Assembly (NCBI GenBank): GCA_900549995.1
Contig: URQQ01000091.1
Coordinates: 1-15,291, forward strand
Source: an uncultured Lachnospiraceae bacterium
GTDB taxonomy: Bacteria > Bacillota > Clostridia > Lachnospirales > Lachnospiraceae
Length of the DNA: 15,291 nt
Reading direction: 5' to 3'
The position numbers and the translations under genes are program-made. Under the pieces are notes generated by a model. It was not told where the DNA came from. It searched no databases and saw only the letters and a program-made list of their open reading frames with translations. Below, in pieces: positions 6,575-14,626 of the stretch (its first letter is position 1; each line of letters starts with the position of its first letter).

Positions 6575-9283
6575 ATGAAAAAGAGAAGCAGACGTAAGAT
6601 TTTCTTTTTTGCCGGTGTTATGCTGTTCATTTTTGCTGTAGTTTCATCTATTGGAATAGGTTTACGCAACGAGATGATCCGAATACGGCAGAGAGAAGCC
6701 GAGAACGTTTTATTTTATTACAATGAAAAAATTGTTCTGCAGCTACAGGGCACAATGAACGAGGCTAGTGCCCTGGCTCAGACCGCTCTTGTGACAGGCC
6801 AAGGCGATCCGGAATGGTTTAAGCGTGCGTCAGAGCCGCTTCTGGCAAGGGAAGAGGTATGCTTTGCCGGCCTCTTTCAGGGGGATAAACTGGTAAGCGC
6901 TCAGCCGGAAGACAAGTATGAAGAACTGATAGGGAGCGACCTTCAGGATTTCTCATATGCGTATACCTTAGCAAAAGTTGTTGGGGAGCTAGTCGTGGAA
7001 GGACCATGTATTTTGGATATTGACTTGGATCAGCCAAAAGTTTTTGTGTTCCTTCAGCCTGTTATGGATGGCGGAACCTATTTGGGAATGGCCGCTGTAG
7101 CCTTGGACTGGGAGTATGTATTGAGTCAGCTTGGGTTAGAAGAGTTATCTGATAAGGGATATGATTACGAGCTTTGGCGTGTGGAACCACAGGAAGGAGC
7201 CAAGGAAGTTATTGCCGGAACCGGAGAAAATGTAGATTTTTCTAATGCTAAAAAAATAATATTTTATCTGCCAAGCCAATGGAATCTAAGTATTCAACCC
7301 TCAGACGGTTGGTTTAGCCAATCTCAGAGAACGGGGCTTTCTCTGGCATGCCTGCTTCTGACCGGCCTGCTGATAGCTTTGGCTTATTTTATATGCCGGC
7401 GGTACCATTGTGAGCGTGACGTAAAAGCACTCAAAACAATTGACATTGCCACAGGTCTCTATAACCGCAGGGGCTTTACGGATAAATTGGAAAAATGGCT
7501 TTCCGATAACCACAATTCTGTTATGCTTTTCTACTTCGCTATGGAAGGCTATAGCAATGCGGCAAGACTTATTGGACCAAAACAGGAGGAGGCTTTCTTG
7601 AAAGGCATTTCCGGACACATGGAGGAGTATATTCACAGTCCGTTTTTTGCCGGATACTTGGGATCGGGTAATTTTCTTCTTGCTGTCATGGATAATATGA
7701 GTGAGCTTCAGCAGATGGAATTTGCAAAGGGAATGTCTTTGGAGATGATGCTGAAGGTTCGTATCAACAATGAAAAGAACTTCCTTTTACCACATTATCG
7801 ATGTAAAAAATGTCAGCCTGGAAATGGACACGCTGATGAGGAAATCGAAACGCTTATTCAAGCCTACTATGCAAAGATCATGCAGGAGTCCCCGGTACGA
7901 ATGATGCGTGAGAAATGTGAACAGCTTATTGAAGGAAAAGACGATGTCGTATTTGACGAGTATACCGATTTTGAGATGACAGAGCTTTCAAAGACATTCA
8001 ATCGTTACCGTAAACAGGTGGAACAGCTGGCTTACTTTGATCCGGTATTTAATGTTGGAAACCGTCCAAAATACCTCAGAGATACTGATATGCTGATTTC
8101 TTACGACCACAAGAGACGGTTCAGCCTTTTCTGTGCAGATATTTGCGGTTTCAGCCAGTATAACGAGCTGTTTAATGCTGATATAGGAGACGAGATTATC
8201 CATGAGATGCTGCGGCGCCTTGCTAGGCCGTTTGGATCGTATCTGTACCGTATAAACGGCGATGTGTTTCTGGGAGTATCATTGTCAGAAGAGAATCCGG
8301 AGGTGTTTGCGAAACGCCTCCAGAAATTATTGACAACTCCTGTAACAGTGGGCAATTTCACCATTCCTCTGCAGGTTCGTCTTGTATCCTGCTGCTATCC
8401 TTCCCATGGAAGTACGCCTAGTGAGCTGCTTGAGCGGATTCAGTCAGCTATGAACTTTTCCAAGGCATCTGGTACAAATATTGTTATTTATAACGATGTT
8501 CTGGATGAATTGCTTCGTACAGAAGCTGATATACTACATCGTCTTAATGATGCAATTGAGCAAAATACTTTAGAGGTGTGGTATCAGCCTTTAATGTACA
8601 TGCCAACAGGACATTATGAATCAGCAGAAGCGCTTGTCCGTCTTCCCAATGGAAAGGGAGGGTATTTTTCAGCCGGACAGGTTATATCACTTGCTGAGCG
8701 AAATGGAATAGTGGAAGCGCTTGGAGATTATGTGTTGAGTCATTCATGCTCTTTCATGAAAGAATATGGTGATTTACTGGGGCTGCGGCGTATAGGCATC
8801 AACCTTTCTGTACAGCAGCTTTTGGTTGGGAACAGCGCGGAGCATCTGCTGAAGATGATTTCTGACACAGGTGTTGACCCGAATCGGATCACCTTGGAAA
8901 TTACCGAGAGCATTTTGATTCAGTCTATTGACCATGCGGCTGAGACACTTAATCAGCTGCGCCAAACGGGCATTCACATAGCTCTGGACGATTTTGGTGT
9001 GGGTTACAGCAGTTTAAATTATTTATCAAATCTGCCGGTAGATATCATTAAGATTGACCGTTCTCTTACGACACAGATTTTGACCAGTGAAAAGCAGTAT
9101 GTACTGCTGAAATCTATTGTAGACATGTCCTTAGTCAATGGGCTTACTGTTGTTGCTGAAGGGGTTGAAAGTGAAGCGGAGCAAAAGATTATTGCTTCTT
9201 CAGGTGTGCAGTTTATACAGGGGTATTACTATGCACATCCTATGCAGAAAGAGGAATTAGTTCGGTTTTTGAGAGGAAAATAA
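6575..9283 (+). CDS. Membrane GGDEF*-HAMP-GGDEF*-EAL c-di-GMP phosphodiesterase
   Basis: The protein has 902 residues from ATG 6575, chosen because GAGGA (6565-6569) precedes it; an overlapping TTG at 6563 is less likely. The order is a transmembrane helix (8-30), an extracellular Cache-like region (31-250), a second helix (254-274), a degenerate GGDEF domain (about 287-430), a HAMP-like linker (about 439-488), a second degenerate GGDEF (about 486-636) and EAL (about 651-896). The two GGDEF signatures read GSGNF (363-367) and NGDVF (561-565), so neither should make c-di-GMP; they may bind GTP or serve in signalling. EAL residues are complete: EAL at 685-687, N743, E775, DDFG at 805-808, K826, E862 (AEGVES) and Q882 (QGYYYAHP). 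It should hydrolyse c-di-GMP to pGpG. The first GGDEF also contains HYRCKKC, a possible metal-binding pair. It follows the cyclase stop by 8 bases, giving a paired synthesis and breakdown unit. Confidence 0.95.
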   Translation: MKKRSRRKIFFFAGVMLFIFAVVSSIGIGLRNEMIRIRQREAENVLFYYNEKIVLQLQGTMNEASALAQTALVTGQGDPEWFKRASEPLLAREEVCFAGLFQGDKLVSAQPEDKYEELIGSDLQDFSYAYTLAKVVGELVVEGPCILDIDLDQPKVFVFLQPVMDGGTYLGMAAVALDWEYVLSQLGLEELSDKGYDYELWRVEPQEGAKEVIAGTGENVDFSNAKKIIFYLPSQWNLSIQPSDGWFSQSQRTGLSLACLLLTGLLIALAYFICRRYHCERDVKALKTIDIATGLYNRRGFTDKLEKWLSDNHNSVMLFYFAMEGYSNAARLIGPKQEEAFLKGISGHMEEYIHSPFFAGYLGSGNFLLAVMDNMSELQQMEFAKGMSLEMMLKVRINNEKNFLLPHYRCKKCQPGNGHADEEIETLIQAYYAKIMQESPVRMMREKCEQLIEGKDDVVFDEYTDFEMTELSKTFNRYRKQVEQLAYFDPVFNVGNRPKYLRDTDMLISYDHKRRFSLFCADICGFSQYNELFNADIGDEIIHEMLRRLARPFGSYLYRINGDVFLGVSLSEENPEVFAKRLQKLLTTPVTVGNFTIPLQVRLVSCCYPSHGSTPSELLERIQSAMNFSKASGTNIVIYNDVLDELLRTEADILHRLNDAIEQNTLEVWYQPLMYMPTGHYESAEALVRLPNGKGGYFSAGQVISLAERNGIVEALGDYVLSHSCSFMKEYGDLLGLRRIGINLSVQQLLVGNSAEHLLKMISDTGVDPNRITLEITESILIQSIDHAAETLNQLRQTGIHIALDDFGVGYSSLNYLSNLPVDIIKIDRSLTTQILTSEKQYVLLKSIVDMSLVNGLTVVAEGVESEAEQKIIASSGVQFIQGYYYAHPMQKEELVRFLRGK

Positions 9284-9339
9284 TCTTATATATCATAATT
9301 AGTACGTTGACAAGGCTCATTGTATCATCGTTAATTCTC

Positions 9340-9367
9340 TTGTCTTTAAAACCTGTATGTGTATAAT
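9340..9367 (+). promoter_or_regulatory. Candidate promoter for the GntR-type regulator
   Basis: TTGTCT (9340-9345), a 16-base spacer and TATAAT (9362-9367) lie 80 bases before the regulator start. A second, weaker candidate uses a perfect TTGACA (9307-9312), a 17-base spacer and GTTAAT (9330-9335). I see no clear terminator between the phosphodiesterase stop (9283) and here, so read-through from the operon is also possible. No convincing operator palindrome was identified. Confidence 0.55.
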
Positions 9368-9446
9368 ATATATTGAGGTACCAAGAAAAGCTTTGAAAAA
9401 GTGAAGCAGAATAGTACGAAAGGCAAAGACAGGTTAAAATTACTAT

Positions 9447-10901
9447 ATGATGATGTATGAGAGAGTTTATCAAATTATAAAGAATAAAATTGAATGCGGG
9501 TTACTGCCTGTGGGATCAAGCCTTCCGTCCCGGAGCAATTTGTGCGAGGAGTTTGGAACTTCTGAAAAAACCATCAGACGTGCATTAAAGCTGCTGGAGG
9601 ATAATGGTTTAATAGAGACACAGCAAAGAGTACGGCCTGTTGTGCGATATACGCTTTATAGGGATACACATATAAGCACACTTGAGCCGGATAAAATAGA
9701 TACAACAATTACAAGGGATGTGCTTAAAGCCGGCGCAATATTGTGTTATCCATTGATTCAAAATGGAATTTCTCTTTGCTGTAAAGAGGACCTGAAAATA
9801 CCCCATAGAATTATGGATAATATGTCAATCGAGAATGCAGATGAGTTTTGGAAATTATCAAAACTCTTTTGGAGATTTTTTGTCGCAAGAAATGAAAATG
9901 ATTTGAGTTTCCGGGTAGCCCGCAACATGGGACTTTCTGACATAAGGCCGCTGCGGGATGGGATTGAAAGCAGAACTAGGTATTATCAGCAGCTGCAGGA
10001 GTTTATGGGAGTTATAGAAAACGGGGGTATTCCTGAAAGCGTTCCTTTTGATGATATGTCTATGTTATATGGACTCACATGCGGGACACAGCCTTCATTT
10101 AATGCTCCTTCTGATTCCACAGTAATACTTGGAAGGAAACATTTAGAAAAACTTTTGTCAGATGCCGAGGTCAGATATGCCGCAGTGTATATGGACCTTC
10201 TGGGACTGATTGCAGCGGGACGATACAAAGTGGGAGATAAACTCCCTTCTCACAAAGAACTTCAGGAAATATATCATGTCAGCGTGGATACAACTCGAAA
10301 AGCAATACAACTGATGCAGGAATGGGGCGTAGTAAAAACGGTAAGAGGAAATGGAATTTTCGTAGTAATGGATTTGGCCGAACTACAGAAAATTCAAATA
10401 CCCTCATATCTAATTGCAAATCAGGTCAGGCGCTATCTTGACAGTTTAGAATTATTGGCTTTAACCATTGAAGGGACAGCAGCTTGTGCCGCTTCGCACA
10501 TTACACGGGAAAAAATTCAAGAGGCAAAAACTAAAATACAGCGGCTTTGGAATGAAGAGTACATATATGGGCGTACCCCTGCTGTGCTTTTGGATCTTAT
10601 AATCGAGCATACAGAGATTGATGCGCTTAATGCGGTATATACGCTCCTGCAGAGAAATCTTAGGATTGGACGCAGTATTCCTGGCTTGCTAAATACAGAC
10701 AAGACCATTATGAACTGTAAAATTCACGAACAATGTGTAGAGGCGATAGACCTTCTGTATATGGGAAAGCATGAGGCATTTTCTAAAAAGTCGGCTGAAG
10801 CATTTCAGAGTATATATCATTTGGTAATTATGGAATGTAAAAAACTTGGCTGCTATGAGGCCGCAATGGGAGCCTATGACGGGAGCGCTTTGTGGAAATA
10901 A
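9447..10901 (+). CDS. Tandem double-GntR transcriptional regulator
   Basis: The protein has 484 residues, about twice the usual GntR length. Residues about 1-67 form a GntR-type winged helix-turn-helix (VYQIIKNKIECG, PSRSNLCEEFGTSEKTIRRA, LEDNGLIETQQ). A mostly helical region (about 80-225) follows, then a second winged HTH at about 243-308 (AAVYMDLLGLIAAGRYKVGD, PSHKELQEIYHVSVDTTRKA, VVKTVRGNGIFV). A second helical domain (about 320-470) resembles FadR/FCD-type ligand-binding domains. The two halves have the same order, which suggests an internal duplication or fusion giving a built-in dimer. The ATG is one of three consecutive in-frame ATGs (9447-9455) and its ribosome site is weak. The target is unknown; the operon just upstream is the simplest guess. 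The effector domains do not show which ligand is bound. Confidence 0.88.
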   Translation: MMMYERVYQIIKNKIECGLLPVGSSLPSRSNLCEEFGTSEKTIRRALKLLEDNGLIETQQRVRPVVRYTLYRDTHISTLEPDKIDTTITRDVLKAGAILCYPLIQNGISLCCKEDLKIPHRIMDNMSIENADEFWKLSKLFWRFFVARNENDLSFRVARNMGLSDIRPLRDGIESRTRYYQQLQEFMGVIENGGIPESVPFDDMSMLYGLTCGTQPSFNAPSDSTVILGRKHLEKLLSDAEVRYAAVYMDLLGLIAAGRYKVGDKLPSHKELQEIYHVSVDTTRKAIQLMQEWGVVKTVRGNGIFVVMDLAELQKIQIPSYLIANQVRRYLDSLELLALTIEGTAACAASHITREKIQEAKTKIQRLWNEEYIYGRTPAVLLDLIIEHTEIDALNAVYTLLQRNLRIGRSIPGLLNTDKTIMNCKIHEQCVEAIDLLYMGKHEAFSKKSAEAFQSIYHLVIMECKKLGCYEAAMGAYDGSALWK

Positions 10902-10927
10902 AACTTAACTGTATAATCAACATGAAA

Positions 10928-10958
10928 AACAGCCAGGAGATTAGCTCTCTTGGCTGTT
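10928..10958. terminator. Bidirectional terminator between convergent genes
   Basis: A 13-bp stem, AACAGCCAGGAGA paired with TCTCTTGGCTGTT (one G-U pair), closes a 5-base loop. On the plus strand it is followed by GGTGTTTTT, and on the minus strand the stem runs directly into TTTTT. It lies 27 bases after the regulator stop and about 130 bases past the end of the surface-protein gene, so it can serve both convergent genes. Confidence 0.88.
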
Positions 10959-11090
10959 GGTGTTTTTAAATATAAAAAGTTCCATATGAATGTAATTTAT
11001 TAATAAGGCGAGCTGCTGGAAAGATACTCAAGTTGATTTGCCGCCGCTTGTAATCAAACAAATGTCCAGAAGCGAAGGGGATGACTCGCT

Positions 11091-14000
11091 CTAGTTGTAC
11101 TTCTCCAGCATCCGCTGTAGCATACCAGCAAGTTCGGCGCGGGTCGCTCCGGCTTTGGGGTTGAGCTTGCCTCCGTTCCCATGGATGATACCAGAGCCGC
11201 ATGCCCACTGTACGGCCTCACGTGCCCAGGCAGAAATGTCTCCTGAGTCGGTATAGGACATTAGATCATCCCTCTGTGATACATCCCATTCTTTATATTG
11301 GGCGTATCTGTAGAGGATTGTCGCAAGCTGCTCGCGAGTGACGGAATCGGCGGGGCCGAAGATGGGAACCTTGTAGCCGTCGTATCCGTCCACCAGTCCG
11401 GCTCCCGCTGCCCAGATCACGCCGTCCGTGTACCATTGGCCGGCGCGCACATCGGCAAAGGGATTTAGCTCCGTCACATCCGGGGAGCCTTCCAGACGGT
11501 AGAGAATTGTCGGGGGCTGAGCCCGCGTTACAGCCTGATTGGGGGCAAAGGAGGTCGTTGTTGTGCCATTCATCAGACCCTGTTGATAGACATACATCAC
11601 AGCCGGATAAAACCAGTCCGTTTTCTTAACGTCCGTAAAGGGATTTTCAACGATGGGAGCGGATAGAGACTCCAAGGTGTAAACGTCGTTCAGCACCGTA
11701 AAAGTGGAAAGTACGTCTACCTTAACCTCAACATAGCCGCCCGATACCTTGACGTTGGTAAGGATGGGCTTGCCATTGATACATTGTGCCACGGTTAGGG
11801 TTTGCCCGTCCCGTCCCTCCACAGGTAGGTAAACGGTCACGTTCCCAAGAAAAGTACGGGAGAGGGAAACGTCATAAACCGAGAGCACCAGCCCGTCCTT
11901 TTGCGCCTTGCGTAAAAGATCACAGTCAGTGTCCGCATCTGTGTGGAGCCCGCCCGCTATCACGGTGAGAGCAGCGGACTCGTGGATAGATTTACCCTCC
12001 ACCTTTACGCCGGTATTGATGTCAACCAGCGTTCGGCTATCATAACTGGAACTTGACAAGCTTCTGCTTGGACTAGAGCCGCCCCCAGATGAATTGCCGT
12101 CTCCGGTGTTAGTGAGCTTTTTAGTCGCAGGGAAAACCGCCGTGACGGTACCGCTGCCCGCGGCATTGGTAACGCCGTCCGGTTTTGTCCCGGCCACAGT
12201 AAAGAAGTCCTTCTCCACGCCGGTAAAGGTATAGCCAGTCTTAGGCGTCAGGGTGATAGTGGCAGTATATTCCGTATCATCGGCAAATTTGCCGTCTATA
12301 ATCGCCGGACTCCACGTAACTGTGCCGGTGTACTGATCCGTTTCGGTGACAGCCGTCACGGGAACCGCGCCACGGGTTGGGGCAGTCACACCCTCAATCG
12401 CTGCGATTGTGATCGGGAGCGCCGCCCGCGGTATGGTGATGGTATAGGTTCGTTTATCCGTATCATCATTTTTTACATGGACTTCAATTACATTATCCTT
12501 GTCGGGCTCCAGAGCAATCGTATCCGACGCGGCGCCGCTGCCAACGCTTTTCCCATTTACAAAGATGGATTCCGTGTTGTGAGCGGTGGGGGTGACAGTT
12601 ACGGTTTCCAAATCCTCGGCGCCTTTAAGGGTATAAGCCTCCGTCCCTGGAAAGAAAGTAGGTGAAAGAGGAGCGCCGCTGACGGTCAGTTTATCCAGGG
12701 CCGCTCCGTATACTACCCGGTTCTCCGGCCATTTGTTATCTGCTGTGTATCCACTGGCTCCATAGGGCACAAAAATGATAATATTGCAGCGTTCAAAAGC
12801 AAAGTTACCTAACGTCGGCGCCGTGGAGATTGGGATGTCCAGCGAGGTCAGGCTGATACAGCCGTTAAACGCAGCATAATCGATAGAGGTCACACCGCTG
12901 GGGAGCTTAGTCAGCGCAAGTTTGGAGCAGCCGTTAAACGTATAGTTTTTTATAGAGGTAACCCCGTCTGGGAGCTCAGTCAGCGCGAGTTTGGAGCAGC
13001 CGGAAAACGCAGAGTACCCGATAGAGGTAACCCCGTCTGGGAGCTCAGTCAGCGCGAGTTTGGAGCAGCCTTGAAACGCAGAGTCTCCGATAGAGGTCAC
13101 GCCGCTGGGGAGCTGGGTCAGCTCAATGTTTTTACAGCCGAAAAACGCATAGCCTTCGATAGAGGTCACACCGCTGGGGAGTTCAGTCAGCGCAAGATTG
13201 GTGCAGTTCCGAAACGCAGCGTACCCAATATCAGTTACATCGCTGGGGAGCTCCTTAAGCGCAAGATTGGTACAGTCTTGAAATGCAGAAGTCCCAATAG
13301 ACTTCACACCATCGGGGAGCTCAGTCAGCTCAATGTTTTTACAGCCGTAAAACACCTTATTCTCAATAGAAGTCAAACCACTGGGGAGTTCGGTCAGCAC
13401 AATGCTGGAGCAGCCGTAAAATGCAGCGTCACCGATAGAGGTAACCCCGTCGGGGAGCTCGGTCAGCGCAATGTTGGTGCAGTTCTTAAACGCACCGCTA
13501 CCAATAGATTTCACCCCATCGGGGAGTTTAGTCAGCGTGATGTTGGTGCAGCCTAAAAACGTAGAGCTTTCGATGGATTCCAAACCGCTGGGAAGTTCAG
13601 CCAGCGCAATGTTGGCGCATTTCCAGAACGCAGATGTTCCAATAGATTTCAAACCGCTGGGAAGCTCGGTCAGCGCTAGTTTAGCGCAGTCTAAAAACGC
13701 AGAGTTTCCGATAGATTTCAAACCGCTGGGAAGTTTAGTCAGCTCAATGTTTTCGCAGTCGTAAAATGCAGATTTTCCGATAGAGGTCAAATCATCGGGG
13801 AGCGTGACTTCATTAAGGTTTTTGCAGCCGGAAAATGCAGAGTCTCCGATAGAGGTCACGCCGCTCTCCAACACAGCGTTGGTCACGGCTGTTTTATCTA
13901 TGTGATTTCTCCATGCCGTTGTACCGTCGTTGCTGGAAACCGTCAGCGTACCGTCATCCGGATTAAAGGAATAGCCGCTGCCGGCGATGGGCTCGGCATA

Positions 14001-14477
14001 AGGCGTAGGGACGGTAAACGGCATAATCGCTTCATTTGTCTCCGGGTTCTTGACATTTTGTTCAAAAGTGTCCGGCACGGAACGGCTGTTTTGTTGGGAA
14101 CACAATTCGCAGGTATGCGTGCAGGCGCTTCCCGGCACAGCCTCCGCATATCCGCAGGTATCGTCATGCTCCCCGCGCTCATGGGGGCAGTCCAGCGCAT
14201 AACACTCCTGAGTGTGTTCATGGCTGGCGAGTGCGTCGCTGTCCGTGGTGGTATTTATCTCCTCAACGTCATAGCTGCAGATCAGCTTGTCCGTGTAACA
14301 GTCTGCCGTATGCTGGCATGGCTGGCCTGGTTTTTCCTCCCTGTACCCGCAATCGGCTGTATGCACAGGGTGGTTTTCACAGGGCGGTCCATCCTTGGCG
14401 GCAAAAACCGCCGTTGGTATGGTGGTCATCAGCACCGACGCGCATAGCGCCAAGGCCAGTATTTGTTTCAATTTCAT
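11091..14477 (-). CDS. Secreted leucine-rich-repeat surface protein with three SLH anchor domains
   Basis: This 1128-residue protein has a signal peptide (MKLKQILALALCASVLMTTI..., likely cut near A26/A27). Residues about 30-127 are Cys/His-rich with repeated CGY..E.PG..C.H units. A BspA-type (LRR_5) array spans 208-552, with 23-residue units of the form TSIGxSAFxGCxxLALTELPSGV. Then come a cadherin-like beta-sandwich (about 592-683), a second Ig-like module (about 687-783), a Gly/Ser linker (about 784-812), an unassigned domain (about 813-930) and three SLH domains (944-995, 1005-1058, 1072-1126). SLH domains bind pyruvylated secondary cell-wall polymer, so the protein should be displayed on the cell surface, where BspA-like LRRs typically adhere to host or bacterial partners. 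The start is supported by AGGAGG (14487-14492) with 9-base spacing. Its upstream region holds two 26-bp palindromes and a serine recombinase gene, which suggests recombination-controlled expression. Confidence 0.95.
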   Translation of the reverse strand: MKLKQILALALCASVLMTTIPTAVFAAKDGPPCENHPVHTADCGYREEKPGQPCQHTADCYTDKLICSYDVEEINTTTDSDALASHEHTQECYALDCPHERGEHDDTCGYAEAVPGSACTHTCELCSQQNSRSVPDTFEQNVKNPETNEAIMPFTVPTPYAEPIAGSGYSFNPDDGTLTVSSNDGTTAWRNHIDKTAVTNAVLESGVTSIGDSAFSGCKNLNEVTLPDDLTSIGKSAFYDCENIELTKLPSGLKSIGNSAFLDCAKLALTELPSGLKSIGTSAFWKCANIALAELPSGLESIESSTFLGCTNITLTKLPDGVKSIGSGAFKNCTNIALTELPDGVTSIGDAAFYGCSSIVLTELPSGLTSIENKVFYGCKNIELTELPDGVKSIGTSAFQDCTNLALKELPSDVTDIGYAAFRNCTNLALTELPSGVTSIEGYAFFGCKNIELTQLPSGVTSIGDSAFQGCSKLALTELPDGVTSIGYSAFSGCSKLALTELPDGVTSIKNYTFNGCSKLALTKLPSGVTSIDYAAFNGCISLTSLDIPISTAPTLGNFAFERCNIIIFVPYGASGYTADNKWPENRVVYGAALDKLTVSGAPLSPTFFPGTEAYTLKGAEDLETVTVTPTAHNTESIFVNGKSVGSGAASDTIALEPDKDNVIEVHVKNDDTDKRTYTITIPRAALPITIAAIEGVTAPTRGAVPVTAVTETDQYTGTVTWSPAIIDGKFADDTEYTATITLTPKTGYTFTGVEKDFFTVAGTKPDGVTNAAGSGTVTAVFPATKKLTNTGDGNSSGGGSSPSRSLSSSSYDSRTLVDINTGVKVEGKSIHESAALTVIAGGLHTDADTDCDLLRKAQKDGLVLSVYDVSLSRTFLGNVTVYLPVEGRDGQTLTVAQCINGKPILTNVKVSGGYVEVKVDVLSTFTVLNDVYTLESLSAPIVENPFTDVKKTDWFYPAVMYVYQQGLMNGTTTTSFAPNQAVTRAQPPTILYRLEGSPDVTELNPFADVRAGQWYTDGVIWAAGAGLVDGYDGYKVPIFGPADSVTREQLATILYRYAQYKEWDVSQRDDLMSYTDSGDISAWAREAVQWACGSGIIHGNGGKLNPKAGATRAELAGMLQRMLEKYN
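12822..13856 (-). repeat. 15-unit 69-bp repeat array encoding LRR_5 units
   Basis: Fifteen consecutive in-frame units of exactly 69 bp (23 residues) encode residues 208-552 of the surface protein. Fourteen keep the full pattern, the fifteenth diverges in its second half, and a partial capping unit follows. Protein identity between units is high (AF..C, LPSGV/LPDGV, SIG), and DNA identity is locally perfect: 12952-13001 and 13021-13070 are the same 50 bases, one period apart. Such arrays can change length by recombination or slippage. Confidence 0.95.
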
Positions 14478-14531
14478 TTCTTAAATCCTCCTGTCACTTT
14501 TTCTTTTTTACGAGAGACCTTCTCCGTAGGC

Positions 14532-14557
14532 GTTCCAGGTTGCATACAACCTGGAAC
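14532..14557. repeat. 26-bp imperfect palindrome A, candidate recombinase crossover site
   Basis: The left half is GTTCCAGGTTGCA and the right half is TACAACCTGGAAC, with AT as the central dinucleotide. The 12-bp arms match with only the centre unpaired. The right half is the exact reverse complement of the left half of palindrome B (14627-14639), a 13-bp perfect inverted repeat facing inward. Length and symmetry match the 26-bp crossover sites (hix/gix/cix) of DNA invertases. In RNA it would also fold into a hairpin, but there is no T-run, so it is a poor terminator. Confidence 0.7.
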
Positions 14558-14592
14558 GAGCGTGATATAATAATTATGTATATCAAAACGCC

Positions 14593-14621
14593 TGTATATC
14601 AGAGACTTTTCCCGCTGAAAA
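14593..14621 (-). promoter_or_regulatory. Candidate promoter pointing at the surface-protein gene, inside the inter-palindrome segment
   Basis: Reading the minus strand, TTTTCA (14616-14621), a 17-base spacer and TATACA (14593-14598) are preceded by TG at the extended -10 position. An alternative is CTGATA (14597-14602), an 18-base spacer and CATAAT (14573-14578). Each hexamer is imperfect (4-5 of 6), so the call is tentative. Both lie wholly within the 69-base segment between the two palindromes (14558-14626) and would transcribe towards the surface-protein start, with a leader containing palindrome A. Confidence 0.4.
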
Positions 14622-14626
14622 CCACT

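Noticed and set aside
13071..13764. Two plus-strand open frames (161 and 97 codons) opposite the LRR array
   Set aside because: Their repetitive products simply mirror the 69-bp repeat on the other strand; a repeat length divisible by 3 keeps antisense frames open. The minus-strand frame has the signal peptide, ribosome site and domain structure.
12822..13856. Regular 69-bp periodic repeats as a possible CRISPR array
   Set aside because: Units are contiguous coding sequence with similarity across the whole period and no unique spacers; translation gives classic LRR_5 units.
14532..14557. Palindrome A as a plain transcription terminator
   Set aside because: No T-run follows on either strand, and a second element with the same 26-bp framework lies 95 bp away, which a terminator does not explain.
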